Of a DNA stretch of 34,211 bases, positions 26,237 to 34,211 are shown piece after piece. Within the stretch, counting starts at the first letter, position 1. Every line of letters starts with the position of its first letter. The stretch lies in NCBI GenBank assembly GCA_913048595.1, contig CAJWVJ010000007.1:1-34211 (forward strand). Direction: 5' to 3'. The position numbers and the translations under genes are program-made. Source of the DNA: an uncultured Alphaproteobacteria bacterium (GTDB taxonomy: Bacteria; Pseudomonadota; Alphaproteobacteria; Puniceispirillales; Puniceispirillaceae). The notes under the pieces are model-generated. The model saw nothing but the letters and a program-made list of their open reading frames with translations, ran no database searches and was not told the DNA's origin.

Positions 26237-27406
26237 TCAGAGCGGCAGGCCGACATAATTCTCCGCCACCATCTGGCGACCGGCTCCCGACGTCGTGACG
26301 TAGGCAAGCTCGGCCTCTTTCATCCGCTGCTCGAACGCGTCGTCATTGAACCGGTGCGTCAGGTTTGTCAGCCACCAGGAGAACCGCTCGGTCTTCCAGA
26401 CACGGTCAAGCGCCCGGCGCGAATATTCATCAAGGGCAGACTCGTCCCGTTCGGTGCAGAAGGCCAGGATGGCATCATACATGTAATGCACATCCGAGGC
26501 GGCGAGGTTCAGCCCCTTCGCCCCGGTCGGCGGCACCACATGCGCCGCGTCCCCGGCCAGCATCAGCCTGCCAAAGCGCATCGGCTCTGCGACAAAGCTG
26601 CGAAGCGGGGCGATGCTTTTTTCCAGCGACGGGCCGGTCTCGAGCGATTCCGCCATGTCCGGCGGCAGGCGAAGGCGGAATTCGTCCCAGAAGGCGTCAT
26701 CCGACCAGTTCTCGATCCTGTCGTCGACATCGCACTGGATGTAGTAGCGCGAGCGGGTCATCGACCGCATGGAACAGAGCGCGAAGCCCCGCGCGGTATT
26801 GGCGTAGACGACCTCATGCGCCACCGGCCGCGTGTCCGACAGCAAGCCGAGCCAGCCGAACGGGTAGATTTTCTCATAGGTCGTGATGGCCGATTCCGGC
26901 ACCGATTTCCGGCTGACACCGTGATAGCCGTCGCAACCCGCAACAAGGTCGCAGGCAACGCGGTGGGTCACGCCGTCCTTCACATAGGTGACATACGGGT
27001 GGCTTGTATCGATGTCATGGATGGCGACATCGGCGGCCTCGTAGACTGTCTCGCTTCCCGCGCTGTCACGGACCTCGCACAGATCGCGTGTCACCTCGGT
27101 CTGGCCATAGGCTGTGACCACCTTGCCGCCGGTATGCTGCGACAGGCCGATGGAGACGGATCTGTAATCGAAAGCCAGCTGGACCGCGTGATGCGCTATG
27201 CCTTCGGCGGCAAGCCGCGTTCCGGCCTCGGCGCGGTGGATCAGGTCGACGGTGGTCTGTTCGAGAATCCCCGCGCGGATCCGCGCCAGCACATAGTCCT
27301 GCGTCTGGCGTTCAAGCACGATGTTGTCGATGCCGGCAAGATCGAGAAGACGCCCGAGAAGAAGACCGGACGGGCCGCCACCCACAATCACCACCTGTTT
27401 ACGCAC
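26237..27406 (-). CDS. pobA: 4-hydroxybenzoate 3-monooxygenase
   Basis: 389 residues, nearly the length of the Pseudomonas enzyme. The FAD motif VVIVGGGPSGLLLGRLL opens the protein. The RAGILEQTTVDLIHRA segment (about 43-58) and LMLAGDAAHVVPPTGAKGLN (about 280) are PobA hallmarks, with the conserved DG of VAGCDGYHGVSR in between. It hydroxylates 4-hydroxybenzoate to protocatechuate with NADPH and oxygen. The GTG at 27406 is chosen for its GGGAG and the Rossmann motif that follows. The pca genes for the next steps are not in the window. It lies 29 bases downstream of a PhyH-type gene and converges on dinB. Confidence 0.94.
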   Translation of the reverse strand: MRKQVVIVGGGPSGLLLGRLLDLAGIDNIVLERQTQDYVLARIRAGILEQTTVDLIHRAEAGTRLAAEGIAHHAVQLAFDYRSVSIGLSQHTGGKVVTAYGQTEVTRDLCEVRDSAGSETVYEAADVAIHDIDTSHPYVTYVKDGVTHRVACDLVAGCDGYHGVSRKSVPESAITTYEKIYPFGWLGLLSDTRPVAHEVVYANTARGFALCSMRSMTRSRYYIQCDVDDRIENWSDDAFWDEFRLRLPPDMAESLETGPSLEKSIAPLRSFVAEPMRFGRLMLAGDAAHVVPPTGAKGLNLAASDVHYMYDAILAFCTERDESALDEYSRRALDRVWKTERFSWWLTNLTHRFNDDAFEQRMKEAELAYVTTSGAGRQMVAENYVGLPL

Positions 27407-27435
27407 CCTACGACTCCCAACCGCGCAAGATCATC

Positions 27436-28230
27436 TCACCGGCGAAAGATAGTCGGGAACCAGTCCTCCCGCAAGCGATCACCGGGCCGCATCCCGTGCC
27501 CTGGAAAGGGCGGCGAGGTGCGTCCCGGCCGTTCGACAAAGCGGGCGTCATCCCCCACCAGCCGCAGCGAGAAGGCCCGCCTGCGGATCGGACTGTCATT
27601 GCCGCGGGCGCCATGAAGGATACGGAAATCAAAGGCCACCGCGTCGCCGGGCTGCATCTCCCATTCCAGGATTCGCATCCCTTCCGCGTCGGGGTCGGGA
27701 ACCGGCATATAGGCGTCCTCGTCCGGGTAGAAGGCATCCTCGTTCAGCCATTTCGTCGGCAGCACCGGCTTTGGCCAGAGATGCGATCCGGCGACACAGC
27801 GAAGGCTCGCCGCACCAACCGGATCGACCGGGCACCAGAAACTGAGAGTCTGCTGCCCCTCGACAAAATAATAGGGGCTGTCCTGATGCCAGGGCGTAGG
27901 CTTCACGGTGCCGGGCTCCTTCACCAGAACATGGTCATGGAACAGCTTGGCGCTGTCCGAGCGCATGAGATCAGCCGCCACCTCGGCCGCCGGCGCGTGG
28001 CGAATCACCTCGGCGAAGGGCGGGATGCGGCTCCAGTTGCAATAGTCATCAAAGAACCGTCCGCCCTCGCCCGGCTTCAGGTTTTCCGCCGCATAGGGGC
28101 CGGGGTCGGCCATGTTCATCTCGATTCCGGCGGCGATCTCGTCAACGAACCCGGCGAACAGACCGCGCACCAGCACAGCGCCGTCGCGGGCGTAATCATC
28201 AATATGCTGCTGCGTGACGAGCGGATGCAT
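27436..28230 (-). CDS. Phytanoyl-CoA dioxygenase (PhyH) family protein
   Basis: 264 residues. The iron-binding facial triad is H115-Q-D117 (PWHQDSPYYF) and H206 (ILHGARGN), with a following Arg-rich stretch (IRRRAFSLR) suited to 2-oxoglutarate. The proline/acidic loop at about 165-185 is variable in the family. Such enzymes hydroxylate a range of small molecules; the substrate is unknown. The ATG at 28230 follows AGGGGGA. It lies between a ROK regulator (32 bases upstream) and pobA (29 bases downstream) on one strand, so a shared transcript is plausible. Confidence 0.85.
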   Translation of the reverse strand: MHPLVTQQHIDDYARDGAVLVRGLFAGFVDEIAAGIEMNMADPGPYAAENLKPGEGGRFFDDYCNWSRIPPFAEVIRHAPAAEVAADLMRSDSAKLFHDHVLVKEPGTVKPTPWHQDSPYYFVEGQQTLSFWCPVDPVGAASLRCVAGSHLWPKPVLPTKWLNEDAFYPDEDAYMPVPDPDAEGMRILEWEMQPGDAVAFDFRILHGARGNDSPIRRRAFSLRLVGDDARFVERPGRTSPPFPGHGMRPGDRLREDWFPTIFRR

Positions 28231-28262
28231 GACGGATGGTCCCCCTGGTGAATGCGGCCGTA

Positions 28263-29480
28263 TCAGCTTGTGATCAGAAGCGAGTCCCGGTCGAGCGAGA
28301 AATTGGCGTAGATCGGCAGGAAGGCGCTGCCGATGGCGCGTGCGGTGATCCCGATTTCAGCCTGCTGAAGGTCGGGAAGGTGCACGCCCTTGGCGTTATA
28401 GCCGGCAAGCGCGGCGCGCGTCAGCTCAAGGAGATCGCGCGTCCTGTCCTCGGGAAGGCCGCCGGCCAGGATCACCGCATCCAGATCAAGAACCGACGCC
28501 GTCGCCAGAATGGCAAAGGCAAGGCTGTCCGCCGCGCCGCCGGCCCATTCGGTGAAGATGCGGACGGTCTCGTCATCCTGCTCGCCATAATAGAATGAAT
28601 GGGGATCATCGCGTCCGGCGGCGCGCGCCATCGCCTCGAAGCCGGTCAGCGAGGCGCGGTCGATGAGCTGGGCCGGGATGCCGTCGCCGCCAAGCCCGGT
28701 GGGAAGCGAGCCGATGGCCGCCGCCGCCCCGTGCGCGCCTGTCTGAAGCTGGTTGGACAAAACCAGCCCGCCGCCGACAAAGCTGCCGACATAGAGATAG
28801 AGGAAGTTCTGGATGCCCTTGCCGCGGCCGAAACACAGTTCGGCAAGGCAGGCTGCGGACACGTCATGAAGAAGATAGGTCTTCGCGCCGACACGGCCTT
28901 CAACCTCGGCCAAGATGTCGATGTCGTTCCACCCGTCAAGCGCCCCTGCGGGCAGGTTCAACTCGGCCTCCCAGCCGGCAAGGCTTCTCGGCATGGCAAT
29001 TCCGGCCCCGAGAATGCGGGTCTGCTGCTCGGCCGGCAGATCGGCAATCAGCCCGGGAAGATTGTCATCAAGGAGTGCCAGGACAGCCGCCGCCTCCGGC
29101 ATCGCGAAACGCTCGGTCCGGCGGGCCAGAACCGTGCCGTCGAACCCCATGGCGATGAGGTCGAGCGAGCGCCGCCCGATCTTGATGCCGATCGAGACAG
29201 CGCCAAGCGGGTTGAGGGCAAAAGGGGTCGAAGGCTGGCCGACACGACCACGGGTCTTGTCGCCGCTGAGAAGAAGGCCGCTTGCCGTCAGGCGCTTGAC
29301 GATCACCGTCATGGTCTGGGCCGACAGACCGGTCATCCGCGCGAGGTCGGCCTTGCTGAGCCAGCCGTGACGGCGCAGAAGCGAAACCACAAGCCGTTCA
29401 TTATACTGGCCGACACTGACCTGATTGCCACCATGAAGCAGCTCTGAACGGTGGTCGCCAATGGGGGATTGCGTCTTCAT
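28263..29480 (-). CDS. ROK-family transcriptional regulator
   Basis: 405 residues. The N-terminal winged helix (about 25-85) includes LSKADLARMTGLSAQTMTVIVKRL. The ROK domain follows, with LHDVSAACLAELCFGRG around the usual catalytic Asp and a sugar-binding region with YLYVGSFVGGGLVL. The zinc-binding CxCGxxGC motif of Mlc/NagC-type ROK proteins is absent (the stretch reads AAAIGSLPTGLGGDG), and the phosphate loop IGIKIG departs from DxGGT, so it is probably not a kinase. It diverges from gap-zwf-edd across 236 bases containing a palindrome, making it the likely local regulator of sugar breakdown (inference). Confidence 0.87.
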   Translation of the reverse strand: MKTQSPIGDHRSELLHGGNQVSVGQYNERLVVSLLRRHGWLSKADLARMTGLSAQTMTVIVKRLTASGLLLSGDKTRGRVGQPSTPFALNPLGAVSIGIKIGRRSLDLIAMGFDGTVLARRTERFAMPEAAAVLALLDDNLPGLIADLPAEQQTRILGAGIAMPRSLAGWEAELNLPAGALDGWNDIDILAEVEGRVGAKTYLLHDVSAACLAELCFGRGKGIQNFLYLYVGSFVGGGLVLSNQLQTGAHGAAAAIGSLPTGLGGDGIPAQLIDRASLTGFEAMARAAGRDDPHSFYYGEQDDETVRIFTEWAGGAADSLAFAILATASVLDLDAVILAGGLPEDRTRDLLELTRAALAGYNAKGVHLPDLQQAEIGITARAIGSAFLPIYANFSLDRDSLLITS

Positions 29481-29639
29481 GCAGCGTCTGTCCTGTCTTC
29501 CTGTGCTGCCGTGTATGCTACCTTCGCCGGCGCGTGGACGCCCCTTCGGATCATCATGGCCAGCCTAGAATAGAACCCCCCTGAGCCGGCCCGCAAGACA
29601 CCTCGGGGATGGCAGTTTTACCACTTTGCGGTCTTTTTT

Positions 29640-29656
29640 TAAATCAAATTGATTTA
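29640..29656. promoter_or_regulatory. Palindromic candidate operator for the ROK regulator
   Basis: TAAATCAA-A-TTGATTTA is a perfect palindrome with 8-bp arms and a single central base, in an A/T-rich island that contrasts with the GC-rich surroundings. It lies directly before the predicted -35 of gap, between the divergent ROK gene and gap. Its A/T-rich symmetric form is like known ROK operators. Confidence 0.55.
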
Positions 29657-29660
29657 TTAA

Positions 29661-29690
29661 TTGACCCAGCCCATCCGGATCGGCTATTCG
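29661..29690 (+). promoter_or_regulatory. Predicted promoter of gap-zwf-edd
   Basis: TTGACC (29661-29666) as -35 is followed after 18 bases by TATTCG (29685-29690) as a weak -10. The palindrome ends four bases before the -35, so a bound regulator could touch RNA polymerase. Leader length would be about 20 bases to the gap ATG. Confidence 0.4.
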
Positions 29691-29716
29691 GTAAACAGGA
29701 AACATGGGGGAACGTC

Positions 29717-30715
<999 letters not shown>

Positions 30716-30791
30716 TGCTGGAAGGCTGACAGGCGGCGCGCCGGAACCCGGCATCGCCACGGCAGACAACATCACGGCAGCGGAAACGGAA

Positions 30792-32240
30792 ATGAGCGAA
30801 TCAAAGGTCCCCTCGGTCAACCTGTCCCCAAGCGACTATGTGATCATCGGTGGCACCGGCGATCTGTCGCTTCGCAAGATCCTGCCGGCGCTGTTCTGGC
30901 GCTATCTCGACGGGCAGATCACGGCGGATTACCGCATCGCCGCAGCCTCGCGCCGCGACATCGCGATCGACGAATTCGCCGCCATGCTGCGCCCGTTCTG
31001 CGAAAGCGCGTTTGCCGACGGCACCGCCGGCGAGGATGAATGGCAGGGATTTCTGGCACTTGTCTCGATCATCACTCTTGATGTGAAGGGCAGCGAAGGC
31101 GGCGACAAGCTGGCAGAATTCATCGCCGAACGCGCGGATAGCGGCCGGCCGACCATCTTCTATCTGGCCATCGCGCCGAGCCTGTTCGGCGACGCCACCC
31201 GCCTTCTTCGTGATTGTGGCCTTGTCGTGCCGCAGGCCCGCCTTGTCGTGGAAAAGCCGCTTGGCCATGATGGCGAATCGAGCCGCGCCATCAATGCCGA
31301 GCTTGCCGAAATCTTCGATGAATCGCAGATCTACCGGATCGACCATTATCTTGGCAAGGAGACGGTCCAGAACCTGATGGCGCTGCGCTTTGCCAATGTG
31401 ATTTTCGAATCACAGTGGAACAACAACCATTTCGACCATGTGCAGATCACCGTCGCCGAGACGGTCGGGGTCGACAACCGCGCCGGCTATTACGATGCCT
31501 ATGGCGCCATCCGCGACATGGTGCAGAACCACCTTCTGCAGCTTGTCTGCCTTGTGGCTATGGAACCGCCATCATATTTCAACGCCGACCAGGTGCGGGA
31601 CGAGAAGCTGCGCGTGCTGCGCGCCATCCGCCCCCTGTCCGCCGAGGATATTTCCTGCGGCCAGTACCAGGAATATATGCAGGAGCTTGGCAACAGCTCG
31701 AACACCGAGACCTTCGTGGCGATGAAGCTGGCCGTCGACAACTGGCGCTGGGCCGGAGTGCCCTTCTATATCCGCACCGGCAAGAAGCTGGCACGGCGCG
31801 CCTCGGAAATCGTCATCACCTTCAAGCAACGCCCGCACGATATCTTCCAGCGCAATGGCGGCGGCGACATCGACAGCCCGCCGAACAGGCTGATCATACG
31901 CCTGCAGCCAAGCGAAGGGCTTCGCCTGCAGCTGATCTCGAAGGAGCCGGGGCCCGGCGGCATGCGGCTGTTCCCCTCCGAGCTCAACCTCAGCTTCGGC
32001 GACACCTTCGAGACACGCCTTCCCGACGCCTATGAACGGCTGCTGATGGACACGGCGCGTGGCAACCAGACCCTGTTCATGCGACGCGACGAGGTGTTCG
32101 CGGCATGGGACATCATCGACCCTGTTCTGACGCTGATCGCGGGCAAGACACCCTCGCTCTACCGCTCCGGCACGATGGGACCGGAGGATGACCTTCTTGT
32201 CGCCGACGGCCGCGCCTGGATTGATCCTTACGACGACTGA
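30792..32240 (+). CDS. zwf: Glucose-6-phosphate 1-dehydrogenase
   Basis: 482 residues. The coenzyme loop GGTGDLSLRK is at 20-29 (a Gly replaces the usual Ala). The active-site motif RIDHYLGKETVQN lies near residue 182, and the family pattern FYIRTGKKL follows near 325. It makes 6-phosphogluconolactone and NAD(P)H, the first step of the Entner-Doudoroff and pentose phosphate routes. The ATG at 30792 follows GGAAACGGAA, 76 bases after gap. No 6-phosphogluconolactonase (pgl) follows, although many alphaproteobacteria have it between zwf and edd. Confidence 0.96.
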   Translation: MSESKVPSVNLSPSDYVIIGGTGDLSLRKILPALFWRYLDGQITADYRIAAASRRDIAIDEFAAMLRPFCESAFADGTAGEDEWQGFLALVSIITLDVKGSEGGDKLAEFIAERADSGRPTIFYLAIAPSLFGDATRLLRDCGLVVPQARLVVEKPLGHDGESSRAINAELAEIFDESQIYRIDHYLGKETVQNLMALRFANVIFESQWNNNHFDHVQITVAETVGVDNRAGYYDAYGAIRDMVQNHLLQLVCLVAMEPPSYFNADQVRDEKLRVLRAIRPLSAEDISCGQYQEYMQELGNSSNTETFVAMKLAVDNWRWAGVPFYIRTGKKLARRASEIVITFKQRPHDIFQRNGGGDIDSPPNRLIIRLQPSEGLRLQLISKEPGPGGMRLFPSELNLSFGDTFETRLPDAYERLLMDTARGNQTLFMRRDEVFAAWDIIDPVLTLIAGKTPSLYRSGTMGPEDDLLVADGRAWIDPYDD

Positions 32241-32246
32241 TCCGCA

Positions 32247-32296
32247 GACAGGGCGCTGGAATCGCCGGCCAGAGCTGTGCGATACTGGTCCCTGTC
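32247..32296 (+). repeat. Inverted repeat between zwf and edd
   Basis: GACAGGG (32247-32253) and CCCTGTC (32290-32296) are perfect 7-base arms, with a smaller CCAG/CTGG pair inside. There is no T tract, so it is not a classical terminator. It could stabilise the zwf message or set its ratio to the downstream gene. Confidence 0.35.
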
Positions 32297-32336
32297 TCGC
32301 GATATGCCTGCAACCTGACGGCACGGGAACCTTGCC

Positions 32337-33719
32337 ATGACCCAGCTTCACGACCGCATCGCCACCGTTCTCGAACGGATCCGCCTGCGAAGCCACGACC
32401 GGCGGCAGGCCTATCTGGACGATATCGCCGCCATGGAGAAGTCGCCCGACAGCAATCGCCGCGCCGTGTCCTGTTCCAACATGGCGCATGCCGCTGCCGC
32501 GGCCGGCCCCGACCAGGACAAGGTTCTTGGCGGCGGCGACAGCCTGGCGCCGAATATCGGCATCATCACCGCCTATAACGACATGCTGTCGGCGCATCAG
32601 CCCTTCGAAGGCTATCCGCAGGTGATCCGCGCCGCCGCGCGCGCCGCCGGCGGTACCGCACAGGTGGCGGGCGGCGTGCCGGCCATGTGCGACGGTGTCA
32701 CCCAGGGCCGCCCCGGCATGGAACTGTCGCTGATGAGCCGCGATGTGATCGCCATGTCGACAGCCGTCGGCCTGTCGCACGGTGTCTATGACGCGGCGCT
32801 GTGCCTTGGCGTCTGTGACAAGATCGTGCCGGGCCTTGTGATCGGGGCGCTGTCCTTCGGCCATCTGCCGGTGATCTTCGTGCCTGCCGGCCCGATGACA
32901 AGCGGCCTGCCGAACGCCGAGAAGGCGGCGGTGCGAAAGGCCTTTGCCCGCGGCGAGGCGACCCGCGCCGATCTTCTGAAATCCGAGGTCGCCGCCTATC
33001 ACGGCCCCGGCACCTGCACCTTCTACGGCACCGCCAATTCGAACCAGATGCTTATGGAAGTGATGGGGCTGCACCTCCCGGGGTCGGCTTTCGTCAATCC
33101 GCATGACGACCTGCGGCACGCGCTGACCGTAGCGGCGACCGAGCGCGCCATCGCCACATGCGTCATCGACTGTGACCCGAAACAATCCGCCCTCGCTTGG
33201 TACCAGGACCGCCCGGATGAAGAGCCGCCGGTGGTCGACGGCTATCAGGCCGAAGGCCGCCGCCTCGACCGGACCGGCAGCCTCGCCCGAATGATCCGCG
33301 TCGCCGAAACCGACGAATTCGAATTGGCCATCATCGACACGGCGACCGGCGCGGCTGGCGCGCTTGGTGAAGCCGCGCGGGCGGCTGACTTTTGCGTCGT
33401 GCCCTGCCGCCCGGCGCATCTCGATTCGGCCGCGATGAGCCAAACAATCGCGACCCTGGCCGCCAGCCAAACGCCCTATGCCGTGCTGCTTAACGCCTGC
33501 CCGCCGGCGCGGGGCATCGACGGCGACGCCGCGATCGGGAAATGCCGCGACCTTCTGGACGCCGAGGGAGTTCCGCTCTTTCGGACGGCGGTCTCCGCGC
33601 ATGCCATATTTGGTGATGCCCTCCGCCACGGCTATGCGGTCACCGAACGCGCGCCCGACAGTCCGGCGGCAGTGGAGATCGGCGCGGTGCTCGATGAGTT
33701 ATTGGCGTTCCTAAATTGA
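32337..33719 (+). CDS. Chimeric gene: truncated 6-phosphogluconate dehydratase fused to a P-loop-less ParA-type ATPase
   Basis: 460 residues. Residues 1 to about 262 are Edd: [32 protein letters not shown] (C118), [11 protein letters not shown] (C160) and [19 protein letters not shown] (C227), which include the iron-sulfur cysteines. Edd normally runs to about 600 residues; here it ends at LRHALT and passes in frame into [22 protein letters not shown], then [21 protein letters not shown] and VLLNACPPA, a ParA-family ATPase. The ParA part keeps the switch and Walker B regions but lacks the N-terminal KGGVGKT P-loop. Both halves look crippled. The ATG follows GGGAACC. It is either a recombination scar or an assembly chimera. 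Confidence 0.85.
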   Translation: MTQLHDRIATVLERIRLRSHDRRQAYLDDIAAMEKSPDSNRRAVSCSNMAHAAAAAGPDQDKVLGGGDSLAPNIGIITAYNDMLSAHQPFEGYPQVIRAAARAAGGTAQVAGGVPAMCDGVTQGRPGMELSLMSRDVIAMSTAVGLSHGVYDAALCLGVCDKIVPGLVIGALSFGHLPVIFVPAGPMTSGLPNAEKAAVRKAFARGEATRADLLKSEVAAYHGPGTCTFYGTANSNQMLMEVMGLHLPGSAFVNPHDDLRHALTVAATERAIATCVIDCDPKQSALAWYQDRPDEEPPVVDGYQAEGRRLDRTGSLARMIRVAETDEFELAIIDTATGAAGALGEAARAADFCVVPCRPAHLDSAAMSQTIATLAASQTPYAVLLNACPPARGIDGDAAIGKCRDLLDAEGVPLFRTAVSAHAIFGDALRHGYAVTERAPDSPAAVEIGAVLDELLAFLN

Positions 33720-33963
33720 CGCGCGGCCGACGCGGCGCGCGACTTCAACTTGTTGGCCTTGCGAATTTATCGCGCGGTTTCAAGATGACAGCAGATATCG
33801 CCATCCCGCCGGCTTTGGGGGGGATGCGACAGTCCTCTTATAGGTTTGGGGGTGGTCGCTAAGCCTGGTTCGCTTCACGCCTTCACCCCACCGGCTGTGC
33901 CGGCCGAATGACGAGCGGGGAGCCTTGGGATTGGTGCGTGCCTCTCCGCCACCGTTTAAACAC
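33720..33963. other. Gene-free stretch between the edd/parA chimera and the distal terminator
   Basis: No convincing gene is seen here. It holds GC-rich inverted repeats just after the stop (CGCGCG arms near 33722-33743, no T tract), a run of seven G residues at about 33817, a short hairpin CCGGC-TGT-GCCGG near 33892 and a GTTTAAAC palindrome near 33954. A 61-codon frame on the minus strand begins with TTG inside a terminator T tract and is not supported. Confidence 0.5.
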
Positions 33964-33986
33964 AAAAAACCCGGCCGGAGCCGGGT
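33964..33986 (-). terminator. Rho-independent terminator (minus strand)
   Basis: ACCCGGC and GCCGGGT form a perfect 7-bp stem around a four-base loop TCCG, followed by TTTTT on the minus strand. It ends transcription coming from the tRNA side, about 130 bases after the first terminator, so a short RNA unit lies between them. Confidence 0.8.
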
Positions 33987-34112
33987 CGAAACGGAAAGTT
34001 TGGTTGCGGGGCGGAATTATGCGTTCGCCGCCTGGTAGCTCCGCTGTCCTACAACACGATGTTTCATAACGTTTTTCCGGTCGAACCACCAGGTTCGTTC
34101 ACCCCCCACGCC
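33987..34112 (-). ncRNA. Possible small RNA or leader-peptide unit between two terminators
   Basis: This stretch lies between the tRNA terminator and a second strong terminator, so a short transcript may be made. It contains a hairpin CGAACC-TGGT-GGTTCG and a 16-codon frame at 34067-34017 (MKHRVVGQRSYQAANA) with a weak ribosome site. It also repeats CCCCGCAACCA, the 3' end of the neighbouring tRNA (34011-34001). I see no good promoter, so it may be a processed tail of the upstream transcript. Confidence 0.25.
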
Positions 34113-34116
34113 TAAC

Positions 34117-34149
34117 AATAAATAAAGCCCCCGGCGACGCCTGGGGGCT
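34117..34149 (-). terminator. Rho-independent terminator after tRNA-fMet
   Basis: AGCCCCC and GGGGGCT pair around AGGCGTCGCC on the minus strand, followed by TTATTTATT. It begins nine bases after the tRNA 3' end and probably ends the rRNA operon expected upstream. Confidence 0.85.
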
Positions 34150-34157
34150 GTATTTGC

Positions 34158-34211
<54 letters not shown>

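Noticed and set aside
29609-29716. Upstream start for gap
   Set aside because: The extra residues run through the A/T-rich operator and promoter and have no GAPDH similarity; the ATG at 29717 has a strong ribosome site.
31572-33629. 685-codon open frame antisense to zwf and the edd chimera
   Set aside because: It is a GC-rich antisense shadow of clearly real genes, with no recognisable domain.
33784-33790. ATGACAG as a Pho half-site
   Set aside because: No second half-site at the correct spacing and no phosphate gene beside it.
33780-33965. 61-codon frame on the minus strand
   Set aside because: It would start with TTG in a terminator T tract, with no ribosome site and no recognised family.
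34017-34112. Resemblance to the start of a tmRNA (G-run, then TGGTGGTTCGAC on the minus strand)
   Set aside because: The segment is too short and has no recognisable proteolysis-tag frame or matching tRNA-like ends.

Overview
The window is high-GC chromosomal DNA from an alphaproteobacterium; the order is not resolved. Signs of this are a PstA with a long N-terminal domain, a DinB with an N-terminal zinc ribbon, an initiator tRNA with an alphaproteobacterial-type anticodon stem that looks like the tail of an rRNA operon, and many CoA, P450 and aromatic catabolism genes typical of a versatile heterotroph. I saw no insertion sequence, phage gene or CRISPR array.

Layout: (1) 1-1914, minus strand: an RND efflux pump (cut by the window edge) and its periplasmic adaptor, with a good promoter. 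(2) 2018-4897: a cytochrome P450 and a GMC alcohol oxidoreductase. (3) 4944-6564: pyrE and a two-gene YeeE/YedE-type membrane transporter. (4) 6612-8407: an arsenic pair (thioredoxin-type arsC plus an aquaporin), a tiny DUF2256 zinc protein and an unknown gene. (5) 8542-13212: phosphate control and storage (phoB, a phoR without membrane segments, ppx) and a thiolase. (6) 13404-18252: malonyl-CoA decarboxylase, nitronate monooxygenase, a cobalt-type nitrile hydratase operon (alpha, beta, activator) and an enoyl-CoA-hydratase-like protein. (7) 18321-23768: the complete pstS-pstC-pstA-pstB-phoU operon. (8) 24050-26230: a BKACE enzyme and dinB. (9) 26237-29480: a ROK regulator, a PhyH-type dioxygenase and pobA. 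(10) 29717-33719: gap, zwf and a broken edd, the start of an Entner-Doudoroff operon. (11) 33720-34211: a gene-free stretch with two terminators and the 3' part of an initiator tRNA.

The strongest regulatory theme is phosphate. Four 7-base Pho half-sites, each separated by 4 bases, lie upstream of pstS. A single Pho box lies upstream of phoB and overlaps a 16-bp tandem duplication that contains the phoR stop codon. A terminator-like hairpin after pstS holds the pstC start codon in its loop, which could set the ratio of PstS to the membrane complex. A palindrome between the divergent ROK regulator and gap is a good candidate ROK operator.

The most unusual gene is at 32337-33719. The first ~262 residues of 6-phosphogluconate dehydratase (Edd) are joined in frame to a ParA-type ATPase that has lost its P-loop. 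It sits next to a probable rRNA operon and is either a real rearrangement breakpoint or an assembly chimera. A second oddity is a nitrile hydratase alpha subunit that appears to lack about 25 internal residues.
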